This document shows, piece by piece, positions 8,375 through 15,504 of a DNA stretch of 56,118 nt (its first letter is position 1; each line of letters starts with the position of its first letter). The DNA is from Prosthecomicrobium pneumaticum (lineage in GTDB: Bacteria; Pseudomonadota; Alphaproteobacteria; Rhizobiales; Kaistiaceae). The notes under the pieces are model-generated. The model was not told where the DNA came from, made no database searches, and worked only from the letters and a program-made list of their open reading frames with translations. The position numbers and the translations under genes were made by a program. The stretch is from contig NZ_JACHOO010000003.1 in NCBI RefSeq assembly GCF_014199915.1, positions 1 through 56,118 on the forward strand. Direction: 5' to 3'.

Positions 8375-9547
8375 TCAGCGTGTGGCGGCTTCGACCGGCT
8401 CGACGCCGATCAGCGCCATCGCCGAGGCGAGAAAGCCGGGCAGGGCGCGGCGATGCTCGGTGTCGACATCGACCGAGGCGGAGAGGCCGGTGCGCAGCAT
8501 CGCCTCCGCCGCGCCATCGGCGATCTCGAGCCGGACCGGCACGCGCTGCACGACCTTGACCCAGTTGCCGGTGGCGTTCTGCGCCGGCAGGATCGAGAAG
8601 GCCGAGCCGGTGCCGGCGCCGATCGCGATGACGCGGGCCTGATATTCCTTGTCGGGGAAGGCGTCGACCGTGATCGTCGCCTGCTGGCCGACCGCCATAT
8701 GGGTGAGGTCGGTCTCCTTGAAGTTCGCCTCGACCCAGGTGTTGCCGGTCTCGACGAGGCTGAGCAGCGGCGTCGCGGCGGTCACATACTGGCCGATGCG
8801 GACGGCGTCGGTCTGGGCGAGGATGCCGTCGGCCGGCGCGCGGATCTCGGTCTTCGAGAGATCGAGCTGCGCCTTCTCGACGGCCGCCTGGGCGGTCATG
8901 ACGAGCGGATGCTGGTCGACCGGCCGGTCGGGGTCGCCGCCGAGCGCGGCGCGGGCGCCCTCGAGCTTCTGCTGCGCCTGCGCGAGGTCCTGGCGGGCGG
9001 TGGCGAGATCGGTCTGCGCCTTGTCGTAGGAAGCCTGCGCGGCGACGCCCGTCTTCAGGAGGTTCTGCTGCCGCTCGAAGGCGGAGGTCAGATAGAGGAT
9101 GTTCTCGCGGTTCGAGGCGACCTCGGCCTCGCCCTCGTGATAGGTGGCGCGCAACTGCTCGACCTGCAGCCGCGCCGAGGCGAGCCGCGCCTGCGCCTCG
9201 TCGACGGCGATCCGGTAGGGCTCGGGATCGATCTCGATGATCACGTCGCCCTTCTTGACCGGCGCGCTCTCGACCGCGTTGAGCGCGACGATGCGGCCGC
9301 CGACATCGGCGGCGATCGCCACCTTTGACTGTTCGACATAGGCGTTGTCGGTGGCGACGAAGCGGCCGCCGGTCGCCCAGATATAGAAGCCGCCGGCCGC
9401 GACGAGCAGCGGCACGGTGAGCATCAGCACGAGCCGGCGGCGGGACTTCGGCTTGGCGGGCGCCGTCGGCAGGGCGGCCGGAAGGGTGGCGGGGGCGGCA
9501 GCGGCGGCCGGGGCTTCCGGCTTCTTGATCTCTGAGGTCTCGGTCAT
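8375..9547 (-). CDS. emrA: HlyD-family efflux adaptor (EmrA type)
   Basis: A 390-aa membrane fusion protein. A Pro/Ala-rich cytoplasmic leader (residues about 8-35) precedes one membrane helix (VLMLTVPLLVAAGGFYIW), then a lipoyl half (IAADVGGRIVALN), a long helical hairpin with Gln/Ala/Asp heptads (about 110-205), the returning lipoyl half (IRAPADGILAQ) and a beta-barrel. The start ATG at 9547 overlaps the MarR stop by four bases (ATGA). It would carry the EmrB substrate across the periplasm to an outer-membrane channel that is not encoded here. Confidence 0.92.
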   Translation of the reverse strand: MTETSEIKKPEAPAAAAAPATLPAALPTAPAKPKSRRRLVLMLTVPLLVAAGGFYIWATGGRFVATDNAYVEQSKVAIAADVGGRIVALNAVESAPVKKGDVIIEIDPEPYRIAVDEAQARLASARLQVEQLRATYHEGEAEVASNRENILYLTSAFERQQNLLKTGVAAQASYDKAQTDLATARQDLAQAQQKLEGARAALGGDPDRPVDQHPLVMTAQAAVEKAQLDLSKTEIRAPADGILAQTDAVRIGQYVTAATPLLSLVETGNTWVEANFKETDLTHMAVGQQATITVDAFPDKEYQARVIAIGAGTGSAFSILPAQNATGNWVKVVQRVPVRLEIADGAAEAMLRTGLSASVDVDTEHRRALPGFLASAMALIGVEPVEAATR

Positions 9548-10074
9548 GTCAGGGCCCGTTCGGACTGTCCGGCCGCCGCGGAGGCGTCCGGCTCGGTTTG
9601 GCAGAGGGGGGCGGTTCCGGCGGAATAGACGCCGAGATTGCCGCGCACATGGGTGAGGAGCCGCACCAGTTCGGCGCGCTCGGCCGGCTCGAGCCCGGTC
9701 AAAGCGTGCTCGAAGACGACGAGCGCATAGGCGCGCATCGCGTCGAGCAGCGGCCGCGCCGCCTCGGTCAGATAGAGCCGCCGGGCGCGCCGGTCGTCCG
9801 GATCGGCGCGTCGGTCGACGAGACCGGCGCTTTCCAGCCGGTCGATATGGCGCGACAGGGTGATCGGCTCGATGTCGAGATCGCCGGCGAGGCTCGCCTG
9901 GTTGCCGCCTTCGTTCTTCGCGAGGCGGACGAGCACCTGCCACTGCGCGCGCGTGAGATCGCCGCACTCGCCGCGATGGTCGAAGGCGCGGTGCAGCAGC
10001 CGGGCGACGTCACTGACGAGAAAGCCGAAATCGCTGTCGTTTGGCGATCCGGCTCGGATGGGATCGTTTTGCAT
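9544..10074 (-). CDS. MarR-family transcriptional regulator
   Basis: A 176-aa winged-helix regulator, first gene of the marR-emrA-emrB operon. The winged-helix core runs from about residues 40-115: LTRAQWQVLVRLAKNEGG, then LAGDLDIEPITLSRHIDRLE (recognition helix region), then DPDDRRARRLYLTEAA (the wing with the conserved D-x-R). MarR proteins normally bind as dimers to a palindrome in their own promoter and release on binding a phenolic or drug-like ligand. A strong AT-rich palindrome sits immediately upstream (10082-10105). No Shine-Dalgarno sequence precedes the ATG. Confidence 0.92.
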   Translation of the reverse strand: MQNDPIRAGSPNDSDFGFLVSDVARLLHRAFDHRGECGDLTRAQWQVLVRLAKNEGGNQASLAGDLDIEPITLSRHIDRLESAGLVDRRADPDDRRARRLYLTEAARPLLDAMRAYALVVFEHALTGLEPAERAELVRLLTHVRGNLGVYSAGTAPLCQTEPDASAAAGQSERALT

Positions 10075-10080
10075 GCGCCG

Positions 10081-10109
10081 TATATAATAAGAAGCCTTAT
10101 AATATGCAA
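10081..10109 (-). promoter_or_regulatory. marR-emrAB promoter and MarR operator palindrome
   Basis: ATATAATAAG (10082-10091) and CTTATAATAT (10096-10105) form an imperfect palindrome with 9 of 10 positions symmetric, an AT-rich island in GC-rich DNA. Read leftward, TTGCAT (10109-10104), a 17-nt spacer and TATATA (10086-10081) make a good promoter whose spacer is the palindrome. The predicted transcript start falls at or beside the MarR ATG at 10074, so the mRNA may be leaderless. This fits autorepression. Confidence 0.6.
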
Positions 10110-10199
10110 GCGAGAATGCTGCGGTGCCGCGACGGGTTCGATGGCGCGGGGCTCCGAAAGGGTCTAGAGGAAACGGCCCGCCTCTCGGAATGATCCGCC

Positions 10200-10955
10200 A
10201 TGATCGACGATCCCTGGTTCTATGCGGCCGCGCTGGTGGCCGTTTCGCTCACCGGCCTGTCGAAGGGCGGCTTCGGCGGGGCGATCGGCATGCTCGCCGT
10301 GCCGATCATGGCGCTCGTCATCTCGCCGGTTCAGGCGGCCGGCATCATGCTGCCGATCCTGATCGTCATGGATGCCGTCAGCCTCCTCTATTACCGCAGC
10401 ACCTTCGACCGCCGCACGCTGGTCGTCATGCTGCCGGCCTCGATCCTCGGCATCGGCATCGGCTGGCTGATGGCGGCGCACGTCGACGACGATGCGGTGA
10501 GCCTGCTCGTCGGCGTCATCTCGGTGGCCTTCGCGCTCAATTACTGGTTCGGCGATCGGCTGCGCCGGGAGCCCGCGCAGCACAGCACGCCGAAGGGCGC
10601 CTTCTGGGGCCTTGTCACCGGCTTTACGAGCTTTGTCAGCCACACGGGCGGCCCGCCCTTCCAGATGTATACACTGCCGCTCCGCCTGCCGCCGCAGGTC
10701 TTCGTCGGCACGTCGGTTGTGTTTTTCGCCATCACCAACGTCGTCAAGCTGGTCCCGTATTTCTTCCTCGGCCAGTTCGACGCCGCCAATCTCGAAACCT
10801 CCGCCGTTCTGTTTCCGCTCGCGGCGATCACAACGGTCATCGGGATCTGGATCGTGAAGAAGATCGATCAGAAGGTGTTCTACGGCATCTCCTATGTGAC
10901 GATCTTCCTGATCGGCCTGAAACTCGTCTATGACGGAACCCGCGCCCTGCTTTGA
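10200..10955 (+). CDS. TauE/SafE-family membrane protein (putative sulfite or organosulfonate exporter)
   Basis: A 251-aa integral membrane protein of the TauE/SafE (DUF81) family, usual length 240-270 aa. The first half carries GLSKGGFGGAIGMLAVPIMA and the second half the matching repeat element GFTSFVSHTGGPPFQMYTLP; this two-fold repeat with glycine- and proline-rich re-entrant stretches defines the family. About eight hydrophobic helices are visible. Members move sulfite, sulfoacetate or related anions, but most, including this one, have no assigned substrate. It is divergent from the marR operon with 125 bp between them and 75 bp upstream of the OpgC-like gene. Confidence 0.88.
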   Translation: MIDDPWFYAAALVAVSLTGLSKGGFGGAIGMLAVPIMALVISPVQAAGIMLPILIVMDAVSLLYYRSTFDRRTLVVMLPASILGIGIGWLMAAHVDDDAVSLLVGVISVAFALNYWFGDRLRREPAQHSTPKGAFWGLVTGFTSFVSHTGGPPFQMYTLPLRLPPQVFVGTSVVFFAITNVVKLVPYFFLGQFDAANLETSAVLFPLAAITTVIGIWIVKKIDQKVFYGISYVTIFLIGLKLVYDGTRALL

Positions 10956-11030
10956 CGTTGCGTTCCTCGACCCGGGTCTTTCGTCGGCGCGGATTGCCGG
11001 CTAAGAAAGTCGGGATCGAGAGCAGGACGT

Positions 11031-12236
11031 ATGATGCGCGGCATGGCCCCCCCGATCGCGCCCCGTGCCGGGCGCGAATACAGGATCGACTTCTTCCGCG
11101 GCCTCGCGCTGCTGTCGATCTTCATCAATCACATCCACGGTAATTTCTGGGGCGGCTTCACGCAGCGGAACTGGGGCTTCTCCGACGCGGCAGAGCTTTT
11201 CGTGCTGCTCGCCGGCGTGTCCTCGGCCTTCGCCTACTGGCCGCGCTTCGTCGACGGGCGCTGGCCCTTCGCGCTCGCCCGCATCGGCAAGCGCATCGTC
11301 ACGCTTTACGTCGCCCATATCACCATGCTGGCGGTGAGCCTCGGGCTTTTCGCGGCCGCCTATCTGCGGTTCGGCGATCCCTGGCTGATCGAGCTCGACG
11401 AGCGGAAATTCCTGTTCGACCGGCCGCTCGAAGCGATCGCCGGCATGGCGAACCTCACCTACCAGACCGGCGGCTTCAACATCCTGCCGATGTATATCGG
11501 CCTCCTGCTCCTGCTGCCGGTGCTGATGCTGCTCGCCCGCATCCGGCTTTGGCTGCCGGTCGCCTTCAGCATCGCGCTCTGGCTCGTCGCGCACGTCTTC
11601 AGGCTCACCCCGCCCAATCATGTCGGGGCCGGCTGGTTCTTCAATCCGCTCGGTTGGCAGCTGCTCTTCTCGGTCGGCCTCGTCTGGGGGATCGCCTTCC
11701 GCGACGGTGTGAGGATGCCCTACAGCCGGCCGCTCCATTGGGGCGCGGCGGGCTATCTCGCCGTGGCGGCGGGGATCGCCTGGTTCGCGCTGTGGTCGAC
11801 GTTTCCGGAACTGCCGTCCTGGTTCTGGATCGACGGCTTCGACAAGGGCGCGCTCGGCCTCTTCCGGTTCGTCCACATCCTGGCGCTCTGCTATGTGATC
11901 GCCTGGAGCCCGATCCCCGGCCTGTTGCAGCGTTGGCTGGGCGGTGACAATCCGATCGTCCGCCTCGGTCGCAATACGCTGCCGGTATTCTGTCTCGGCT
12001 CGATCCTGTCGAATGTCGGCCTGATCATCCGCCGCACCGTGTTCGGCCTGCTGCCCGAGGCGGCGCCGACCCTGTCGAGCCTCGTCCTCGACACGCTGCT
12101 GGTGACCGCCGGCGGGTTGCTCCTCTACGGCCTCGCCTGGTTCCTCGACTGGTCGCGCGAGGAGAAGGCGGCGCGGCGCGCAACGGCGCCGGCGCTCGCG
12201 GGGGCGGCGCTGCCCTCGGTCGCCCGCGCGGACTGA
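11031..12236 (+). CDS. opgC: OpgC-family membrane acyltransferase
   Basis: A 401-aa polytopic membrane protein of the OpgC family, related to acyltransferase-3. The N-terminal block REYRIDFFRGLALLSIFINH (about 14-33), followed by F-S-D-A-A-E-L-F-V-L-L-A-G, is characteristic, with about ten hydrophobic segments after it. OpgC proteins add succinyl groups to osmoregulated periplasmic glucans. No glucan synthase (opgG/opgH or ndvB) is nearby, so the true acceptor is unproven. An AGGA box lies a few bases before the ATG; an in-frame ATG nine bases downstream is possible. The tail is Ala/Arg-rich and poorly conserved. Confidence 0.85.
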   Translation: MMRGMAPPIAPRAGREYRIDFFRGLALLSIFINHIHGNFWGGFTQRNWGFSDAAELFVLLAGVSSAFAYWPRFVDGRWPFALARIGKRIVTLYVAHITMLAVSLGLFAAAYLRFGDPWLIELDERKFLFDRPLEAIAGMANLTYQTGGFNILPMYIGLLLLLPVLMLLARIRLWLPVAFSIALWLVAHVFRLTPPNHVGAGWFFNPLGWQLLFSVGLVWGIAFRDGVRMPYSRPLHWGAAGYLAVAAGIAWFALWSTFPELPSWFWIDGFDKGALGLFRFVHILALCYVIAWSPIPGLLQRWLGGDNPIVRLGRNTLPVFCLGSILSNVGLIIRRTVFGLLPEAAPTLSSLVLDTLLVTAGGLLLYGLAWFLDWSREEKAARRATAPALAGAALPSVARAD

Positions 12237-12258
12237 TCGGAAGCGGAGAGGGGCAATG

Positions 12259-12286
12259 AAAAAGAGCCGCGGCGCGCCGCGGCTCT
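12259..12286 (-). terminator. intrinsic terminator of the leftward DUF465 gene
   Basis: A perfect palindrome AGAGCCGCGGC-GC-GCCGCGGCTCT (12263-12286) is followed, on the minus strand, by five T residues (complement of 12259-12263). It lies 24 bp past the DUF465 stop codon. The rightward opgC gene ends just before it but would see no T-run. Confidence 0.85.
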
Positions 12287-12309
12287 CGAAGAGGTTCGTG
12301 CGGCGCCGT

Positions 12310-12486
12310 TCAGTGAATGGTCGGCGCGCGCAGGCGGGTAATTTCGTCCTTGATCTGCAACTTGCGCCGCTTGAGCGAGGCGAGCACGACGGTATCGGTG
12401 CTCGGATGATTGATCGCTTCCTCGATCTCGCGCTCGAGCGCTCGATGGCGGCGCTCGAGTTCGGCAAGATGCGATTCCATGGACAT
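12310..12486 (-). CDS. DUF465 (YdcH-like) small coiled-coil protein, copy A
   Basis: A 58-aa protein matching the DUF465/YdcH family: one charged helix-turn-helix hairpin with HLAELERRHRALEREIEEA at the start and the conserved LKRRKLQIKDEI near the end. I start at the ATG at 12486, preceded by AGGGAGG. The family is widespread in Alphaproteobacteria and has no assigned function. It has its own terminator and is divergent from a second DUF465 gene at 12760, with a 273-bp spacer in which I see no further gene. Confidence 0.88.
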   Translation of the reverse strand: MSMESHLAELERRHRALEREIEEAINHPSTDTVVLASLKRRKLQIKDEITRLRAPTIH

Positions 12487-12759
12487 CTCAGGCCTCCCTT
12501 CGTGACCGATCACGACTTCGGAACTATGCCACGGATCCGTCGCTCTGTGAACGATGCGCGACAGCCTCGCGACATGGTGATGACGCTCGCACGGCGATCG
12601 GGCACGAATGGGGCGGAAGCCCGGCGGGATCGCGCCCGCTGCGCGCTCATGTCGTGCCGGCACGGTGCGAAGCATCTCGCTCGCCCTGCCGCTTCTCTGT
12701 ATCCTCCGTCCCGGCGGCCGTCCGCATCGATCGATCCGGCGGGCGCGAGGGGTGCGTGA

Positions 12760-12966
12760 ATGACCGAGGACGAAGAGCAGGAGCTGCGGATCGAACTGGC
12801 GCGGCTGCGTCAGGAACATGCCGATCTCGACACCGCCATCCAGGCGATGCTCGAGACCGGCCGCATCGACCCGCTCCGCATCCAGAGGCTCAAGAAGAAG
12901 AAGCTGATGATCAAGGATCGCATCGTCGCGATCGAGGATCAGATCGTCCCCGACATCATCGCCTGA
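12760..12966 (+). CDS. DUF465 (YdcH-like) small coiled-coil protein, copy B
   Basis: A 68-aa paralogue of the divergent DUF465 protein ending at 12310. It has the same plan, with LARLRQEHADLDTAIQAML then RLKKKKLMIKDRI, and an acidic N-terminus (TEDEEQE). The LK(R/K)(R/K)KL-I-KD core is shared. GAGGGG lies upstream of the ATG. Function unknown. It is convergent with the degenerate GGDEF gene, six bases apart. Confidence 0.9.
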   Translation: MTEDEEQELRIELARLRQEHADLDTAIQAMLETGRIDPLRIQRLKKKKLMIKDRIVAIEDQIVPDIIA

Positions 12967-12972
12967 GCGGTT

Positions 12973-13635
12973 TCAGATCCGACGGGCCGCCGCTTCGGCG
13001 CGGTCGATCGGCGCCGCGGCGTCGTCGCCGGGTGCGATCGCCGCATGGCCGGCGCGGGCCGACAGCACGGCGCGCGTCCCGTCCGGCAGATCGATGGTGA
13101 GCGGCGAGAGCGCCGCCGCGAGGCCCTGGAGCCGGCGGGCGGCGCCGGCCGGATCGCAATTGCCGAGCAGGACGGCGAAGCCGCCGCCTTCGAGGCGCGC
13201 GGCATGGTCGGATGCCCGGATCGCGGCGCGGATTTCGGCCGCCGCCGCGCCGAGCGCCGCCGCCTCGGCGACCCGCCCGCCGCTCCGGCGGATCGCCTCG
13301 AGCCCTTCGATCTCGATGAAGGCGAGCATCCCTGCCATGCCGTAGCGGGCATGGAGGGCGAGCGCCCGGTCGATCGCCCGGTCGAGGCCGCGCCGGTTGA
13401 GGAGGCCGGTGAGAGGATCGGTCGTCGCCTCGATTTCGAGCGCGGCGAGCTGCCGGGCCTTGGCGTCGAGCGCCGCCCGCAGCGCCGCGACCTCTTCCGT
13501 CAGCCGTGTGACGAGCGCGCGCTGTTCGGGCGGATGCGGCCGAGCGCCCTCCTCGGACGCCGGGCCGCGGCGCGCCGAGGGCGCAGCGGATTCGGGAAGG
13601 GCGGACGGGCGGCTGTGGTCGGCGCGGGGGATCAT
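12973..13635 (-). CDS. degenerate GGDEF-domain protein
   Basis: A 220-aa protein with a Pro/Arg-rich N-terminus, a short coiled coil (about 38-70) and a GGDEF fold beginning with the conserved DPLTGLLNRRG (73-83). The catalytic signature is lost: where active diguanylate cyclases have GGDEF this protein reads EGGGF (149-153), and the metal-binding Asp region reads FIEIEGLEAI. It is therefore unlikely to make cyclic-di-GMP and may act as a binding or scaffold protein. The start is uncertain: I use the ATG at 13635; a GTG at 13722 would add 29 residues and overlap the purE promoter. It is divergent from purE. Confidence 0.7.
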   Translation of the reverse strand: MIPRADHSRPSALPESAAPSARRGPASEEGARPHPPEQRALVTRLTEEVAALRAALDAKARQLAALEIEATTDPLTGLLNRRGLDRAIDRALALHARYGMAGMLAFIEIEGLEAIRRSGGRVAEAAALGAAAAEIRAAIRASDHAARLEGGGFAVLLGNCDPAGAARRLQGLAAALSPLTIDLPDGTRAVLSARAGHAAIAPGDDAAAPIDRAEAAARRI

Positions 13636-13737
13636 AGCCGGACAGGGTGGGGCCGCGATGGTTGACCGGTGGTTAACGGGCGTGCCGCGGGTCGGCGGGG
13701 CAGGGTGCGTGCGACGCCGCACGCGGTGCGGAAAGCC

Positions 13738-13765
13738 TTGCCGGCCGGGGCGCCGCCACTATACT
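13738..13765 (+). promoter_or_regulatory. putative purEK promoter
   Basis: TTGCCG (13738-13743), a 16-nt spacer and TATACT (13760-13765) make a sigma-70-type promoter 30 bp upstream of the purE GTG. The predicted transcript start is near 13772. The assignment rests on hexamer match and spacing only. Confidence 0.5.
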
Positions 13766-13794
13766 CCCGGCCTTTCCTCGAGCCGGGGTGCGGT

Positions 13795-14319
13795 GTGGAC
13801 GAGAGTTCCGGGAACGAGCGGTCGAAGGGTGCTGCGGCGCCGGTCGCGATCATCATGGGCAGCCAGTCGGACTGGCAGACCATGCGCCATGCCGCGCAGA
13901 CGCTCGATGCGCTCGGCGTCGCCCATGACGACCGCATCATCTCGGCCCACCGCACGCCGGACCGGCTGGTCGCCTTCGCGAAGGGCGCGCGCGATGCCGG
14001 CCACCGGGTGGTGATCGCCGGCGCCGGCGGCGCCGCCCATCTGCCGGGCATGTGCGCGGCGATGACGCCGCTGCCGGTGTTCGGCGTGCCGGTGCAGTCG
14101 AAGGCGCTTTCGGGCGTCGACAGCCTCTATTCGATCGTCCAGATGCCGGCCGGCATCCCGGTCGGCACGCTCGCCATCGGCCAGGCCGGTGCGGTCAATG
14201 CCGCGCTGCTCGCCGCCGCCGTGCTCGCCCTCCACGATCCGGCGCTGGCGGAGCGGCTCGACGCCTTCCGCGCGGCGCAGACGGCGAAGATCGCCGACCA
14301 TCCCAGCGACGAGGCCTGA
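13795..14319 (+). CDS. purE: N5-carboxyaminoimidazole ribonucleotide mutase
   Basis: A 174-aa class I PurE that rearranges N5-CAIR to CAIR in de novo purine synthesis. It has the phosphate-binding start [11 protein letters not shown], the catalytic segment [11 protein letters not shown], and the conserved [12 protein letters not shown] and GVPVQSK loops. The start is a GTG at 13795: the next in-frame ATG lies inside the conserved IIMGSQSDW motif and cannot be the start. It is followed by purK after a single base, and the pair is controlled from the promoter at 13738-13765. Confidence 0.95.
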   Translation: MDESSGNERSKGAAAPVAIIMGSQSDWQTMRHAAQTLDALGVAHDDRIISAHRTPDRLVAFAKGARDAGHRVVIAGAGGAAHLPGMCAAMTPLPVFGVPVQSKALSGVDSLYSIVQMPAGIPVGTLAIGQAGAVNAALLAAAVLALHDPALAERLDAFRAAQTAKIADHPSDEA

Positions 14320-14320
14320 C

Positions 14321-15400
14321 ATGCTCGCACCCGGCGCGACCATCGGCATTCTCGGCGGCGGCCAGCTCGGCCGCATGCTGGCGCTCGCCGCCGCCGAGCT
14401 CGGCTTCAAATGCCACATCTACTGCCCGGACCCCGCCTCGCCGGCCTTCGACGTCGCCGTGGCGAAGACCGTCGCCGCCTATGAGGACGAGGCGGCGCTC
14501 GCCGCCTTTGCCGGCGCCGTCTCGGTGGTGACCTACGAGTTCGAGAACGTGCCGGTCTCGACGGCCGTCTTCCTTGCCGGCAAGGTGCCGGTCCTGCCGG
14601 GGCCGCGGGCGCTCGGCGTGGCGCAGGACCGCGGCGCCGAGAAGAAGCTGATGGTCGAGCTCGGCATCCCCGTCGCCCGCTTCGCGCTCGTCGATGGCCC
14701 GGCGGATGCGGTCCGCGGTGTCGCCGAGATCGGCGCGCCGGCGGTGCTGAAGACCCGCCGCTTCGGCTATGACGGCAAGGGCCAGGTGCGCATCGAGGTG
14801 CAGGAGGATGCCGGCGAGGCGTGGGACGAGATCGGCGGCCAGCCGGCCGTGCTCGAGGCCTTCGTCCCCTTCGAGCGCGAGATCTCGGTGCTCGTCGTGC
14901 GCGGTGCCGGCGGGGCGAGCGCGGTCTACGACGTCGTCGAGAACCGCCACGAGGACCATATCCTCGCCACCTCGACCGTCCCGGCGGCGATCGCGCCGGA
15001 GGTCGCGCAGAAGGCGCGGGCGATCGGGCTGAAGATCGCCGAGGCGCTCGATTATGTCGGGCTGCTCGCGGTCGAGATGTTCGTCGTGGCCGGCGCCGGC
15101 GGCACCGACCTGCTCGTCAACGAGATCGCCCCGCGGGTGCACAATTCCGGCCACTGGACGCAGGACGCCGCGCTCGTCTCGCAGTTCGAGAACCACATCC
15201 GCGCCGTCGCCGGCTGGCCGCTCGGCTCGGTCGACCGGCATTCCGATGTCGTGATGACCAATCTGATCGGCTACGCCGCCGACAATTGGGCGACGATCGC
15301 CGCCGTGCCGGGCGTGCGGCTGCATCTCTACGGCAAGGCCGAGGTCCGCCCGGGCCGCAAGATGGGCCATGTCAACCGCCTCGAGCCGCGCAGCGGTTGA
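14321..15400 (+). CDS. purK: N5-carboxyaminoimidazole ribonucleotide synthase
   Basis: A 359-aa ATP-grasp enzyme that makes N5-CAIR from AIR, ATP and bicarbonate, the step before PurE. The N-terminal GILGGGQLGRMLALAA, the central ATP-grasp lid KTRRFGYDGKGQ, and the metal and ATP site VNEIAPRVHNSGHWT are all present. The start one base after the purE stop, with GAGG upstream, indicates a purEK operon. Length and motifs are normal. Confidence 0.96.
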   Translation: MLAPGATIGILGGGQLGRMLALAAAELGFKCHIYCPDPASPAFDVAVAKTVAAYEDEAALAAFAGAVSVVTYEFENVPVSTAVFLAGKVPVLPGPRALGVAQDRGAEKKLMVELGIPVARFALVDGPADAVRGVAEIGAPAVLKTRRFGYDGKGQVRIEVQEDAGEAWDEIGGQPAVLEAFVPFEREISVLVVRGAGGASAVYDVVENRHEDHILATSTVPAAIAPEVAQKARAIGLKIAEALDYVGLLAVEMFVVAGAGGTDLLVNEIAPRVHNSGHWTQDAALVSQFENHIRAVAGWPLGSVDRHSDVVMTNLIGYAADNWATIAAVPGVRLHLYGKAEVRPGRKMGHVNRLEPRSG

Positions 15401-15504
15401 GCCCGCACGCCTGCGGGTGGCGGTTTCGGCCGAGAAGCGCTATCTGAGGGCACGCCTTTCCGAGCGCGGCCCCGCCGCCGCCTGAACCACGCGAAGATCC
15501 CGCA

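Noticed and set aside
15402-15417. Terminator after purK (CCCGCA-CGCC-TGCGGG)
   Set aside because: The stem is only 6 bp and no T-run follows directly, so it is too weak to call.
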